Of a stretch of DNA of 64,000 nucleotides, positions 1-11,439 are shown piece after piece. The notes under the pieces were generated by a model that saw nothing but the letters and a program-made list of their open reading frames with translations, was not told where the DNA came from and made no database searches. Positions within the stretch are counted from its first letter, which is position 1, and each line of letters starts with the position of its first letter. The translations under genes and the position numbers were made by a program. Location: the NCBI GenBank assembly GCA_036924085.1, contig JAVGWX010000013.1, positions 64,623,157 to 64,687,156 of the forward strand, in the 5' to 3' direction. The DNA comes from Ariolimax columbianus (Eukaryota > Mollusca > Gastropoda > Stylommatophora > Arionidae).

Positions 1-869
1 GATTTACCTACTTGAAATTATCTTACTATCCACATGTTAGCAGATTGACACCAAGCTTTAATCTTCTACATGATATTTTACTATTCAAATGTTAGGACAC
101 CAACCGCAAGCTTGTTAGCAGTCTAACGCAGAGCTTTGATGTCCTACATAGTATCTCACTATCAATATATTAGCAGATTGACACAAAGCTTTAATCTTCT
201 ACATGATATTTTACTATTCAAATGTTAGGACATCAACCGCAAGCTTGTTAGCAGTCTAACGCAGAGCTTTGATGTCCTACATAGTATCTCACTATCAATA
301 TATTAGCAGATTGACACATACTTTAAGCTTCTACATGATATTTTACTATTTAAATATTAGCACACCAGCCGCAAGCTTGTTAGCAGTCTAATGCAGAGCT
401 TTGATGTCCTACATAGTATCTCACTATCAACATATTAGCAGATTGACATCAAGCTTTAATCTTATACATGATATTTTACTATTCACATGTAAGCACACCA
501 ACCGCAAGCTTGTTAGCAGTCTAGCGCAGAGCTTTGATGTCCTACATAGTATCTCACTATCAACATATTAGCAGATTGACACATACGTTAATCTTCTACA
601 TAATATTTTACTATTCAAATGTTAGCATACCAACCGCAAGCTTGTTAGCAGTCTAATGCAGAGCTTTGATGTCCTACATAGTATCTCACTATCAACATAT
701 TAGCAGATTAAGCTTTAATGTCCTTCATAGTTTCTCACTATCAATATATTAACAGTCTGACACCAAGCTTTAATCTTCTACACAGTATCTTGCTATCCAT
801 ATGTTAACACACACACAGCAATATTTACGTTCTTACATATAATCTTACTACCCACATGTTAACCACAAT
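1..869. repeat. 55-bp satellite array, 133-bp higher-order block
   Basis: This is the tail of a satellite array. Monomers contain a core like gtcctacatagtatctcact followed by a cacatgttagcag-type segment and an aagctt (HindIII) site. A higher-order period of 132-133 bp is seen: the motif ttagcagattgaca recurs at 37, 170, 303, 435, 568 and 700. It comprises two diverged 55-bp monomers plus a piece of about 23 bp carrying accgcaagcttgttagcag. The array ends at about 869, where unique-looking sequence begins. Confidence 0.9.
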
Positions 870-1996
870 AGCATTATCAACTCTCAAACCCTTCGACGGT
901 TTGCAAAGACTGGCCTTTTTAAACAAGCTAAACGCCTACTGTGTATGTATTTCCTTAATGGATGAATCAACAACAACAGAACCAATCGAAGGTGTTTTGC
1001 AATCAATTCTAGAGCTGCATTTATAGTGGCAGTAGGAACAGTACGTAATAAGTAGTTTTGGAAATGTATGTTTAAAATAATAAGATATGAATTACTACAA
1101 TGCTTTCAATTTAGTGTATTTTAATAGTGTCAGTATTCGAATATATCATAAATACACAGAGTGACAGCAAATAGCAATTTTATCAATACCTGGGCTTTAG
1201 GAATGTGTACTTTAATATCTGTTTGTTTACATTTGTAAATATGGCAACTTATGCGTCTTGTGAAATAAAGAAATAAACAAGAAACAAACACACACTGGAA
1301 TAAGGTTCAATTTAATGTTTACGTATTTCTTATGCCACATTATGAATATTATGTCTACATATATTCAGCCAGCAGTAAACATGCAAGATTCCATATGGCT
1401 AGTGTTATTAAAATGATGGTAATGGGTGTCCTGTTCTAAAAAATGTACAGTTTCAAATTTTGATATGTACAATGAGATTAACAATCTATAGATGCAATGT
1501 TAGAGAAATTTATAACATAACAGTCTACATACATTTGCTTTTACATATCCAAGCTTGAACAATTTAAAAGTAGCACACACGGAATATAAGCACGCTTAAC
1601 CATAAACAACTTTCAGCACAGGATCTTCGATTAGCTAGATAACAATTTCACGGTGTAGTAGTGAACTGTATTTACGCGGACAATGATTACTTCGTCATAA
1701 GGGCAATGTATTCAAAAGAAAGGGATGTAATAAATGCACTACAATAATATAAATGATTTAATAATTACATGAAAATAAAGCAAATACTCATAATAGTTAA
1801 GGTTGCGTATAATGGAGCATACCATACGAAATTTAACTTTCGGAAATTTCTAACATTTATTTGCATTTTATGAATATTATTAAATTCATTTTAAAAACAA
1901 TATGCGAGTCGCTGTCACCACAACAGAGCTAACTTAAACAGGCATCAGCATATATGCTAACTCTAACCTTACTATTAACAGCTACAGGAGCAGCCA

Positions 1997-2257
1997 GTGT
2001 TGTCTTCTGCCAGTTACTTGTCTAGTTCGCTCCATGACTTCGACGCCGGTCAAGGTTCAAGGTTCAGCTCTTGTGATAAGCACGGCTTTGCTGTCACAAT
2101 CGTCGCCGACGAGCGCCTGGGGTCGCGAGCTGTTCCTCCCCATATGTCGTGCACGAGGACGACAACAAGCGTGAGAAATTTGGTCGGGTGGATAATTAAC
2201 ACCTATCGCCTTCAGTGTACAGATGCCAATGTACACGTCCATGTGGTTCTGGTGTAG
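1997..2257 (+). other. Short ORF of unknown meaning (86 aa)
   Basis: This 86-aa open frame is present in all three units (also at 25643-25903 and 49439-49699) with only a few substitutions. No signal peptide, membrane segment or known motif is evident. An antisense ORF of 68 aa overlaps it, so coding strand is not established. The segment is GC-richer than its AT-rich surroundings and may be an old transposon piece. No function is assigned. Confidence 0.15.
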
Positions 2258-3450
2258 GGCCATAGCTCACTCGTTCTAAGGTTTGTAACCTGGATAAAGA
2301 GGGGAGACGCCCAAGCCAGAACCTCTCACGCAAATTTTTTATGATGGGACAACTCTTATTTATATATTTTTTGTATTTGTTTGGTTATGTCCCTCGCTAT
2401 CTTTAAAGAAACACACGATGTCAACAACATCGGCGACGAAGATGGCACACGACATAAAACTACACCCCCTTCCACGCCTTCTAACGACACAAGTTGATAG
2501 AAGATGATGAGGATGATGATGATAATAATCATGACAATAATAATAACAAAACATTGGCCATTGACCTACAATAGAGCAATTAGATAGATGTTTAAGCATA
2601 CAACCATGAAGGAATGATTATTCCGTGAGATAAGCAGAAGAAAAGGTGTGATTCCCATAAAGACATGTTATTAGAGGAAACATAAGACCACACTATATGT
2701 ACATGTACAGCGTAGGATACAACGTTGGTAGAGTGGCTGCTTCTTTCCGGCTGCAACTTGTTCCAGCCAACCCAGCTGTAAACGAGTACCAGATTTACTG
2801 TTAGGAGAAATGAAAGAGGAACAGGAATTGGTTTTCACAAAACCTGAAGTTTTTGGTTTGATTAGAGGTTTCAATTTCTGGATTCTGGGACGAAGACTTG
2901 CCCTTTTCTACCCCAGACCGGTGTCCTTTGTGCGGTATCATGTCGTATTGACCAGTTCATGGATTCGTGTGTGTATCAGAACAATGAAGATTCTAGTACC
3001 TCATCCCTGACGGTAATAAAATAAATTGATTTATCAGTGATATTGTAAGCCAAGACATCAAGGAAGGGAACTGGCTACCCCCATCTGATAAAAGCTAAAA
3101 CCTCTTATAGAGAAGTTTCTACCACAGCATCCCCGACTACAGTATATTTGTATTACTCGATGTATCCATGAATGTAAAAAGCAAGTTGGCTGTGTTTGTA
3201 TTCTGACATTCTTTCCTTGACATAATCAACAGTTTCTTGGGCGGATTGTCGCTACGGTTGGCACGTTCTAAATGCATGTTTTTGCTCGTGAGCTTCAATC
3301 CCTTCTGTATTTTGTGTTGGCCTTTAACTGGTAGTGGGCGGGGTACATTGGAATGTCTTATATGATCACAGCAGTTCATATTTGTCCCACATTAGTTGGT
3401 AGTCAGCATTGATTGCTGAGAGTACAGAGAAACAAGAAGACCAAAGTAGA

Positions 3451-3459
3451 GAGAGATAA

Positions 3460-3490
<31 letters not shown>
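3451..3490. repeat. (AG)n microsatellite
   Basis: A run of gagagaga-type dinucleotides with a few interruptions. It recurs at about 27097-27135 and in a shorter form at about 50888-50928, with different lengths between the units. Confidence 0.8.
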
Positions 3491-3491
<1 letters not shown>

Positions 3492-3561
3492 TGAACAACA
3501 GAAATATGAATATTGTTAGATGACTGTTAATTTGTGCAGTTGTTAAAAACAATTCGAGGTT

Positions 3562-4648
3562 CTTCTTCTTCTTTGTACGCTGTCAGACGTCAACTTGAAT
3601 TTTTTCGAAGAAGGTAGCTGTCATCCTTAGGCTGTCGACACTGCCAAAGAGCTTGTCTAGTATTGCCACTGGTGATGGCCACATGTGCTTTCTCTGGTTC
3701 TCGTATGTCGGGCAATTTTGCAGCAGATGTTCCGCGGTCATTTTCCCTGTACCACAGGTGCATTCGTCATTCGTCAGTACCACCTTTCTTTAGTTTATTG
3801 AATTGATAGTACCTCAGTCTGTTGTGGCCTGTGCGGAGTCTGAAGACCACGACCTGCTCTCTTCTGTTTAACTGGTAGTAGGCATCATTTTTTGTGTAGC
3901 CAGTATGCTCAGTTTCCCATTTGGCCATGTATCTGGCCCTAACAAACTTTTTGAACTCTTCGTAGGTCACACTAGAATCTGGTTGTGGTAACCTTGCACC
4001 TTCTTTAGCCAGTCTGTCTGCCTCCTGGTCCACTACTCAAGCGATGTTAGGGCCTGCTGCATCCGATTGTTTGCTATGGTGAGATTTTCTTCAGTGGTCC
4101 ACAAAGCCAGATCGTCTGCAAACATGGAGCTGTGGACTCTTCTTAATATATTCTATATTATGTTCTTTATATACACCAGAAAAATGTGTGGGTGACAGTA
4201 CTCCCCTTTGAGGTATTCCCTGCTCCAGTGTCACATTTTTGCTCATCTTCCCTTATACTTGAACTCTGGCTGATCTGTTTTCGAGATAGTGGCTGATCAA
4301 TCTGTACATTTGTCCAGATACTTCACTTCTTTATAGCTTGGCTTTAAGTCCCTCTTTCACCACCTTGTCAAATGCCCTCTCTAGATCCACCCAAACCGCT
4401 ACTGTATGCTTTTTCTCCTGGTAAGCATCCTCTATTTTCTGCGCTTTGAGAGTGATCTGATCCTCAGTGGATCTGTGTTGTCTAAATCCTGCTTTCTGTG
4501 CAATTGATATGTGTTTTTCTTCCAGGTGCCACATCAGTCTGATGTTTATCATACGCTCCATCAGTTTACCTACACAGCTCAGTAGACTGATAGGCCTGTA
4601 TCAAATTTGGATCTGTTCTATCTTTTTCTTTCTTTGGTACTGGTATTC
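3562..4648 (-). mobile_element. I/Nimb-like LINE fragment with internal deletion
   Basis: Read on the minus strand, this is a decayed copy of the family found at 8189-11208. The reverse-transcriptase part (4331-4561) has MERMINIRLMWHLEEKH, QAGFRQHRSTEDQIT and the motif A stretch VDLERAFDKV. A part of about 4050-4330 follows with a broken catalytic region. The sequence then jumps directly to the RNase H C-terminal part (3767-4033), which starts at EADRLAKEGARL, and ends with the C-terminal Cys-rich ECTCGTGKM region (3583-3783). About 1.1 kb present in the plus-strand copy (roughly 9634-10771) is missing at the junction near 4033-4045. The 3' end has a (GAA)n-like tail, seen as ttcttcttctt at about 3562. 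It is dead: no complete ORF. Confidence 0.85.
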
Positions 4649-5189
4649 GATGTAAATGATTTTAACATGAAAAGGAAAAGGTAATCCTTTCGCAATCATT
4701 GATCTCGAGGTTGAAGTGTTAGAGACTTCACTGTACTAGGCCTCAGCTTTTTATGAGGTGGGGTGGCCAACTCATGTAGTCGCCACATTTCCTTCAATGA
4801 CACTTAGCGACGTACAGGTTTAGTTATTAATGAGAATATCATTTGACAGAGTTGAGAGTAAGTAAACACGATTAGAAAAGTGAATCAGTTTCTACAGCTT
4901 TATGAAAATGGTTAGAGCTAGTGTGTGACTTTATCTATGCCGAGATAGCATTTCTTGAAATCATTCCTCCTGCATAGTTTATAAGAATGAAATAGCCGAT
5001 ATCCTGACTTCAAAAGCCATATCAGCATGTTGTTGTTATTGTTGTTGTATTTATTGTTGTTGTAGAATGCCCGTAATATGTAAGATTAATTTTGTGTGCG
5101 TCCTGTAAAAGACGTTAAGTGGCGGGCTGCAACAGGATGTAAGAATAGCCTTGAGAGTTTGAAAGATTAGTTGGCAGGGGAATAAACTT
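4649..5189. other. Spacer, nothing recognised
   Basis: Mixed-composition sequence between two LINE remnants. It contains a short (TTG)n-like stretch at about 5030-5062. No coding or RNA feature was recognised. It is present in all three units. Confidence 0.6.
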
Positions 5190-5306
5190 AAACATAAAGA
5201 TACACCTAAGTACCTAGGAATTACAATGGATCGCACATTGTCCTACAAAAAAAAATTTGAAGCGGTGAAACAAAATGTTAGCACACTCATTAGACGTACT
5301 GAGTAA
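5190..5306 (+). pseudogene. Shard of LINE reverse transcriptase (thumb region)
   Basis: The plus-strand reading gives KYLGITMDRTLSY followed by a short helix-like stretch and a TAA stop. YLGxxxDRxLxY is the conserved segment just after the YADD motif in jockey-type reverse transcriptases. Only about 38 codons survive. In units 2 and 3 (28836-28952 and 56048-56164) the stretch after LSY reads KEQCEAV, whereas unit 1 has a run of A and T there that changes it to KKKFEAV. It is a relic, not part of the flanking minus-strand LINEs. Confidence 0.6.
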
Positions 5307-5317
5307 GCTAACAAACA

Positions 5318-7276
5318 CGGCATAACTTAACTTAACATAACGTTTTTATATTGGTTTAGAAAACTCATCAGAGTCTATAGACAACCAGTCCCATTTGCAT
5401 TACCCTGCTCTAATAACTATGTATATCATATTTATTCTTAAATGCATTAACTGTCTCTGCCTCCACTATTTCCTGGGGCAAAGCATTCCAAGCATTCACC
5501 ACTGTCTGAATAAAAAAAAATGTCCTTTGTCCAATTTGGACCTTTCGTTAGTTAATTTGTATCTGTGCCCTCTTGTTCTCGCTGGTGGTTGTATTTTGAA
5601 AAAAACTTGTTATAGTCTAATTTAACTTTTCCTGTGAATATCTTATCAACTTAGATTAAGTCACGTTTAATTCTTCTCTTTTCTAGACACTCACGGTTGG
5701 TTTTTATGAGTCTTTCCTCGTAACTGTAATTCTGGAATACCACTATCAGTTTTGTCGCTATTCTTTGTATCCTTTCCAGCATATTTATAGCTCTTCTACG
5801 ATAAGGACTCCACACCTGTACATAGTACTCCGATCTAGGTCTAACTAATGCTTTATACAGTTTGTCAATCACCTCATTACTCCTATGTTTAATATTTCTT
5901 CTTTTTTTCATCATAACTAACGTTGGATTTGACTTATTCACTGCTACCTGGACTTGCTCACTCACCTTACCTGTATGCTCTATTATTACCCCTTTGTCCC
6001 TTTCGTTATCTATCATTCAAGTATTTTTCTCGCCTATTCTGTAATTTTGTTCCATTTTTTACTTCACACCACTCAGAATACTCCTTATTTATGCCAATCA
6101 CTGTCTTCGTCCCGTTAACCAACTTTCAATCCATTCGGCAACTTGCCCATCTATCCCATGTGATTTTAACTTTTTAAATAATCGTTGATGAGGTACTATA
6201 TCAAAAGCCTTTGTAAAATCTAGATAAATAATATCCACTGGTACTTCCTTATCTGTGATTTTAGTAATCACCTCCATGCACTCCAATAGATTTGTTAAGC
6301 ACGGTCTCCCTCTAGTAAGCCCATGCTGACTATTTCTGATTAGATTTAACCTGTCTAGATGCATTACAATGTTTTCTTTCATTATTGACTCTAACAATTT
6401 ACAGACTATGCTCGTTAAACTTACTTAATTAGCTGGATCTGATTTCTTTCCTCTTTTGAATAAGGGAATCACTCCTGCATCTTTCCAATCTCTTGGAACA
6501 ATCCATTTTGCAAAGTGATTGAGAAAATAATATAGCCAATGGTTTAACTAGTTAGTCTATACTTCAAATGGCATTTATGAATGGATACCATCTTGATCTA
6601 TACATTTATCCACTTTTAATCCTTCCAATCTTTTTAGAACCATTTCTTCCTTAATACAGAATGATTTTAATCGCACTATATCCATTTGACATTTGAAAAT
6701 ATGTATAGGCTCTGGTATCATGGAGGAGTGTTCTTTTGTATAGACTGTGCCAAAGTATTGATTTATTAGATTAGCTATCTCCCTATTTTCTCTGCTTATT
6801 GTCACTGTACTGTCTATGAGAAAGCCTACCTTGTCTTTAAGTCTTTGTTTATTTCTAACATTAGAAAAGAAGCTTTTACCCTCAGTCTTGATCCTATTAG
6901 TAAGTTTTTTTCGAAGTCAATTTTTGCTGTTTTACTTACTTTCTGAGCTATGTTTTGCTTGTCCAAATATTTGTAATATATTTCTTTTGATTTACTTGCC
7001 TTTATATACTTTGTCCAGGCTTTATTTTAAGCTTTTTGTACATTTAGCTAACAATCTAGTAATCCATTTATTATGATTGGTGTTTACCTCCATACATGGA
7101 ACATATTCGACTTTTAGTTGTTCCAAAAGTGTTTTGAAACACTCTGACTCTTGTTCAACGTCTGTAACTCTGTCAATATCTTTCCAGTTTATGTTGCTGT
7201 CTGTATCTTTCCTCTTCTGTACATCTGTCTTAGAGTAGTCGTATGCTCGTGAGTGTATATTTACATACATTGTAAA
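5318..7276 (-). mobile_element. CR1/L2-like LINE remnant, catalytic centre deleted
   Basis: Minus-strand remnant of a CR1/L2-type non-LTR retrotransposon. Pieces, N to C, are the linker before the RT (7022-7270), an RT N-terminal part (6575-6805), fingers and palm (6098-6397; IRNSQHGLTRGRPCLTNLL, then motif A YLDFTKAFDIVPHQRL), and the RT C-terminal part (5651-6016; LYKALVRPRSEYYVQVWSPY, NMLERIQRIATKLI). Between SEWCEVKNG and ERDKGVIIE the segment that should hold PQGS and FADD is missing, so the catalytic aspartate pair is gone. The endonuclease is also absent. The 3' end, at low coordinates, carries a UTR homologous to other LINE tails in this window and a (GTTAA)n tail seen as taacttaacttaac near 5323. 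Confidence 0.85.
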
Positions 7277-8188
7277 GGCTGTTATAGGATATATTTTATG
7301 GACAACTGATCACTGCAGCTAAAGGAATCGAATACCTCACACCGCGATTCAAGGACGTATACAAGCTGGACACGACGTCATGCGACATCCAAGCCGAAAG
7401 CTCAGGATTGAGTCGATTGCAGACAGTCAGTTGGGAGGTGCACAGTAGTTGCCGACACTTGTAGAGGCCATCTGGAACCAGAGAAATGGGCACGACTGAA
7501 AAGATCGGGGAACACCCCGGCAAGTCAGCCTCCTTAGCCCCGTTGTACGATCTGCGACAGGGACTGCCACTCACGTACCGGCGTTTGCAGCCATAGCAGA
7601 CTGTGTCGAAATACAGGAGACAGAGCTGGGCAAACTTCGCCGGGGCGCCAGGCGCATGATGATCAGTGACTCAGACGCCAATGAACTGATGAATATTAAA
7701 TGTATTTACTTGTCTTGGCTTGGCTTCGTTTGTTCTCCATCTCCCGCTAAAAATCCCTGACACGGGCCTAAGTAGCAGAACGCAGTCCAGAGAACGGAAT
7801 GCGTTATGTCGATATTTGCACCTTTCGGTCCAACACATCCGACTTCAGCAAGCATTTTTTGAGTACTGGGTTAGCATTCCTTCTTCGATCCCTTTTCCTT
7901 ACCCAGTCTGCTCTGTTGCAGCCTGTTTTCTAGAATACTGCGCGGACGTGTAGAACGGCCTTGGCAGCTCCGGTTCGCTAGCCCTTACTCTATCAGTCAG
8001 CTATGGCTCGCTGACCGCTGCAGCTCATGCGCTGCTCACCATCTTGATCCGGTATTTACTTGATTTTGAAGAAATATGATCATGACAATAATAATGGATC
8101 TATCGCCGTCGATGAAAATAACCAACATCATCATGTGTCATACTGCGCCCTTAAGGCTGTAGGCTCTTTTTGGCCTCGCCTTTTTCAA
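7277..8188. other. Unidentified GC-richer segment
   Basis: No known family was recognised. On the minus strand an ORF of 92 aa (7296-7574) ends here. In unit 3 the same frame is open for 168 aa because an in-frame TGA (near 7670 in units 1 and 2) is TCA there. The segment ends at a deletion scar: the LINE that follows has lost its 5' part in units 1 and 2, and a cttgattttgaagaaatatg stretch with ataataatgg lies near 8060. Confidence 0.5.
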
Positions 8189-11100
8189 GTAGGAAGTAGG
8201 CCCACAGGAAATAAAAGCGCTCCCACGTTGGAACTATAAACGAGCCGACTGAGACAGATTTGCAATTCTGACAGATCGTCTATGTGAAATAATCAACACA
8301 CGGAATAACAATATGAAACCTATGGTGGAAAGCCTAAGCAAAGCAATAATGCAAGCAGCCACCGAAACCATCCCAAGAGGGGCAAGGAAAACTACAAGCC
8401 ATATTAGAATGATGAATTCCAGAAAGCGGAAGACGAAGTCTCAAATGCTAGGAACAAGGCAGAGAGAGAACAATCTATGGAGGCAAATATCGCCCTCAAT
8501 GCTATCACGGCGAAATACAAAAGAACACTAAACCAAATAACAAGAGACAGCTGGAAAAATAAAACAGAAAGCCTCAATTTAGATAAAGAAGGGAACAAAC
8601 TATGGAAGTTAGTCAGAGCCATGAATGACGAAACACCATCAAAAAAACAAATTACCATCAAGCATGGCGACAACATGCTTACTGGAAAAAAAGCAGCAAA
8701 CGCCTTTATAGAACGAACACTATGCCAGAGCAAACCACATTGATGTCCCTACAGACAGGCACACAGACATTAGTGAAGAACAATAGAGCCACGACAACAT
8801 CAATATGGCACCAGAGGAGCACATGATGGCAATACTAACAATGAATGAAATGGAAGAGGCCATGAGAACTTTAAAGAAAAAGAAATCGCCCGGAAAAGAT
8901 GGGGTAACACGAAATGCTGATGGAGTTGGGCCAAACAGCAAAGAGGAAGTTACTATCAGTCCTGAACCAAAGCTGGAAAAGGGGAATTGTACCTCAGACA
9001 TGGAAAGACGCTGTACTTATACTAGTACCAAAGAAAGAAAAAGATAGAACAGATCCAAATGGATACAGGCCTATCAGTCTACTCAGCTGTGTAGGGAAAC
9101 TGATGGAACGTATGATAAACATCAGACTGATGTGGCATCTGGAAGAAAAACACATACTAATTCCACAGCAAGCAGGCTTTAGACAGCACAGATCCACTGA
9201 TGACCAGATCACTGTCATAGCCCAGTTAATAGATGATGCTTACCAGTAGAAAAAATACACAGTAGCGGTTTGGGTAGATTTAGAGAAGGCAATTGACAAG
9301 GTGTGGATAAAGGGACTTAAAGTCAAGCTACGAAGAAGTGAAGTTTGTGGGACAATTTACAGATGGATCAGCGACTACCTCGAAAACAGAACATCCATAG
9401 TTTAAGTACAATAGCAGTTGAGCAAAAAGGTGACACTTGAGCAGGGAGTTCCCCAAAGGGGAGTACTGTCATCAACACCTTTCCTGGTGTATATAAAAAA
9501 CATCACAGAGAATCTACCAAGAAGAGTCCACAGCTCAATGTTTGCCGACGATCTGGCTATGTGGACCTCTGAAAAAAATCTCACCATAGCAAGCAATCGG
9601 ATGCAGCAGGCCCTAACATCGTTGGAGGAGTGGGCGAACTCATGGCTGGTCAAAATAAATGAGGAAAAAACAACATGTACGATATTCTCGCTTTCAAACA
9701 AACCCCAGAACACCAAAATAAGTCTTAACGGCAAATATCTGCGGACAAACGGCAACCAAAACTACCTGGGAGTCACATTTGATCGGTGCATGACATGGAA
9801 AAGTCATATCGAGATAAACCGAATGAGAGCCAGACAAAGAATGGCAATCATGAGGATTCTTGCTGGCACATGCTGGGGAACAGACGAAACTGTACACTGG
9901 AAGAGTGAGACCAGTTCTCTAGTATTGCATTGCGGCATGGGCAACAGCAGCAAAGGCGAACTTTGATAAAATTAGCAAACTTCAAAATCAAGCCATGAGA
10001 GTTATAACAGGAGGCATGAAGTCAACGCCAATTGTAGAACTGGAAACGATTAGAAATCTGCAATCCATGACCGACAGAAGAGACTGCAGAGTCCCCCAGC
10101 AGCAAGCAGATAAACTCAGAAGACTGACAGACCACCCAATGCATCAGAGACTAAATAGATTTGGAAATGGGAAACTAAAGCGGAGAAACTTTGCAGAAAT
10201 AGCCAAAGCAAAGATGAGCGAAGACACTATGAACACATTAACACCAAAGCCCATCCCTACTGTACGCAAACCTACCTGGAAGCAGCATATCATTCTGGAG
10301 GTGGTAGAAAATATACCAGGTAGTTGAAACAAGAACAGCAAGACTGAAAAAGAAAGAAGAGACATAACCCTGAGGTACATAACGAAAAACTACCCAAACA
10401 TGAACTGGACCCATGCATACACCGACGGGTCTGTAACAAACACAACACAGAACGGAGAGGCAGAGGTATTCCTGAGCCTACCAAATGGTAAAAAAAAAAC
10501 ACTGTCAGTGGCAACTGGAAAATACTCATGCAATTTCAGAGCGGAGGCAGACGGCACTGAGGGATGCAGCAGAAGCAATGCTGACAGGAAAAAGAAATGA
10601 AAGGCAGATAGTCCTGTTTACAGATACCCTGGCCGTAGTCACAGCACTAAAAAGTAGAAAAATACTGAACTAAATGATTTAAGAGCAGTACTCTGTCAAC
10701 TATGCCAGCAGTCCGCACCAAAAAGAAAAGTGGTACAGTGGGTTCCATCCCACTGTAACATCCAAGGCAACGTGGAGGCAGACAGACTGGCAAAAGAAGG
10801 TGCAAGACTACCACAATCAGATTCTAATGTGACCTACGATGAGTCCAAAAGGCTTATTAGAGCCAGATACATGGCCAAATGGGAAACAGAACATTCTGGC
10901 TACACAAAAACGATGCTTATTACCAGTTGGACAGAAGACAGCAGGTCGCGGTCTTCAGACTTCGCACAGGCCACAACAGACTAAGGTACTACCTTTTCAA
11001 TAAACTGAAGATAGGTGGCACTGACGAATGCACTTGTGGCACCGGCAAAACTGCCCGACATACGAGGACCAGAGAAAGCACATGTGGCCATCACCAGTGG

Positions 11101-11208
11101 CAAACACTAGACATGGTCTTTGGAAGTGTCGACAGCCTTAGGATGACCGCTGCTTTTTTAGAAAAAATACAGGTTGACGAAGAAGAAGAAAAAGAATAAA
11201 CAGCAGTA
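8189..11208 (+). mobile_element. I/Nimb-like LINE remnant: RT and RNase H
   Basis: A plus-strand non-LTR retrotransposon with an RNase H domain, broken into several frames. In order: the linker (8313-8743); the RT N-terminal part with KKKKSPGKDGVT (8805-8920) and NGYRPISLLSCVGKLMERM, QAGFRQHRSTDDQIT (8914-9249); motif A decayed to VDLEKAIDKV (near 9285); motif B EQGVPQRGVLS and motif C MFADDLAMW (9418-9966); the connection region (9995-10327); RNase H start YTDGSVT (10400-10600) and FTDTLAVV; RNase H end WVPSHCNIQGN and EADRLAKEGA (10730-10984); and the C-terminal ECTCGTGK region (10879-11199), ending in a GAA-rich tail. A TAG stop at 9247-9249 is shared by all three units. The endonuclease is deleted here but kept in unit 3. 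The clade is inferred from the RT plus RNase H architecture. Confidence 0.88.
9418..9966 (+). pseudogene. LINE reverse-transcriptase core, disabled
   Basis: This is the longest open stretch of the unit 1 I/Nimb-like LINE (182 aa). It contains motif B (EQGVPQRGVLS, where the usual PQGG is PQRG), motif C MFADDLAMW with the paired catalytic aspartates, and the YLGVTFDRCMTWKSHI thumb segment. The frame is lost at both ends: upstream by stops at 9247 and near 9403, and downstream where the ORF leaves the family sequence after about residue 165. It therefore cannot make a complete enzyme. The equivalent is 33066-33614 in unit 2; in unit 3 it is split at a stop after SNRMQ. Confidence 0.8.
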
Positions 11209-11272
11209 GTATTCTTGACAATATGATTCTCAATTTGCGTTACATTACTCGACGATATTCCGGCGATTTGCG

Positions 11273-11297
11273 CCCCCCCCTCCCCCCCCCCCCCCCC
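11273..11297. repeat. Poly-C tract
   Basis: C8-T-C16 in unit 1. The same site holds an uninterrupted C17 in unit 2 (34921-34937) and about 49 bases of imperfect C-rich sequence in unit 3 (63007-63055). It lies between the LINE 3' end and a LINE-derived minisatellite. Confidence 0.9.
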
Positions 11298-11439
11298 TTC
11301 ACAATGGCGGCATTCCCCGGTAGAATAAATTTCTTTCTTTATTTCATTTCTCAATTTTGTTCATCGGTTGAAGTTAAAGTGAGCTAAACTGCGAGAACTG
11401 TTACCGGTAAAAGTGTCAATGGTAAGCTACATAAGCTGT

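Larger units (their letters stand above)
870..3561. other. AT-rich spacer without recognisable gene
   Basis: No domain, RNA gene or transposon core is recognised. The segment has AATAAA-like signals near 1266, an (ATG)n-like stretch near 2499-2530 and an (AG)n tract near 3451-3490. ORFs of 60-90 aa occur (for example 1997-2257 on plus and 3137-3379 on minus) but none resembles a known family. They are conserved in units 2 and 3 only to the extent that the DNA is. It may contain old, unrecognised transposon sequence. Confidence 0.6.

Noticed and set aside
5862..6177. Hydrophobic plus-strand ORFs
   Set aside because: They are antisense shadows of the CR1/L2-like reverse transcriptase on the minus strand.
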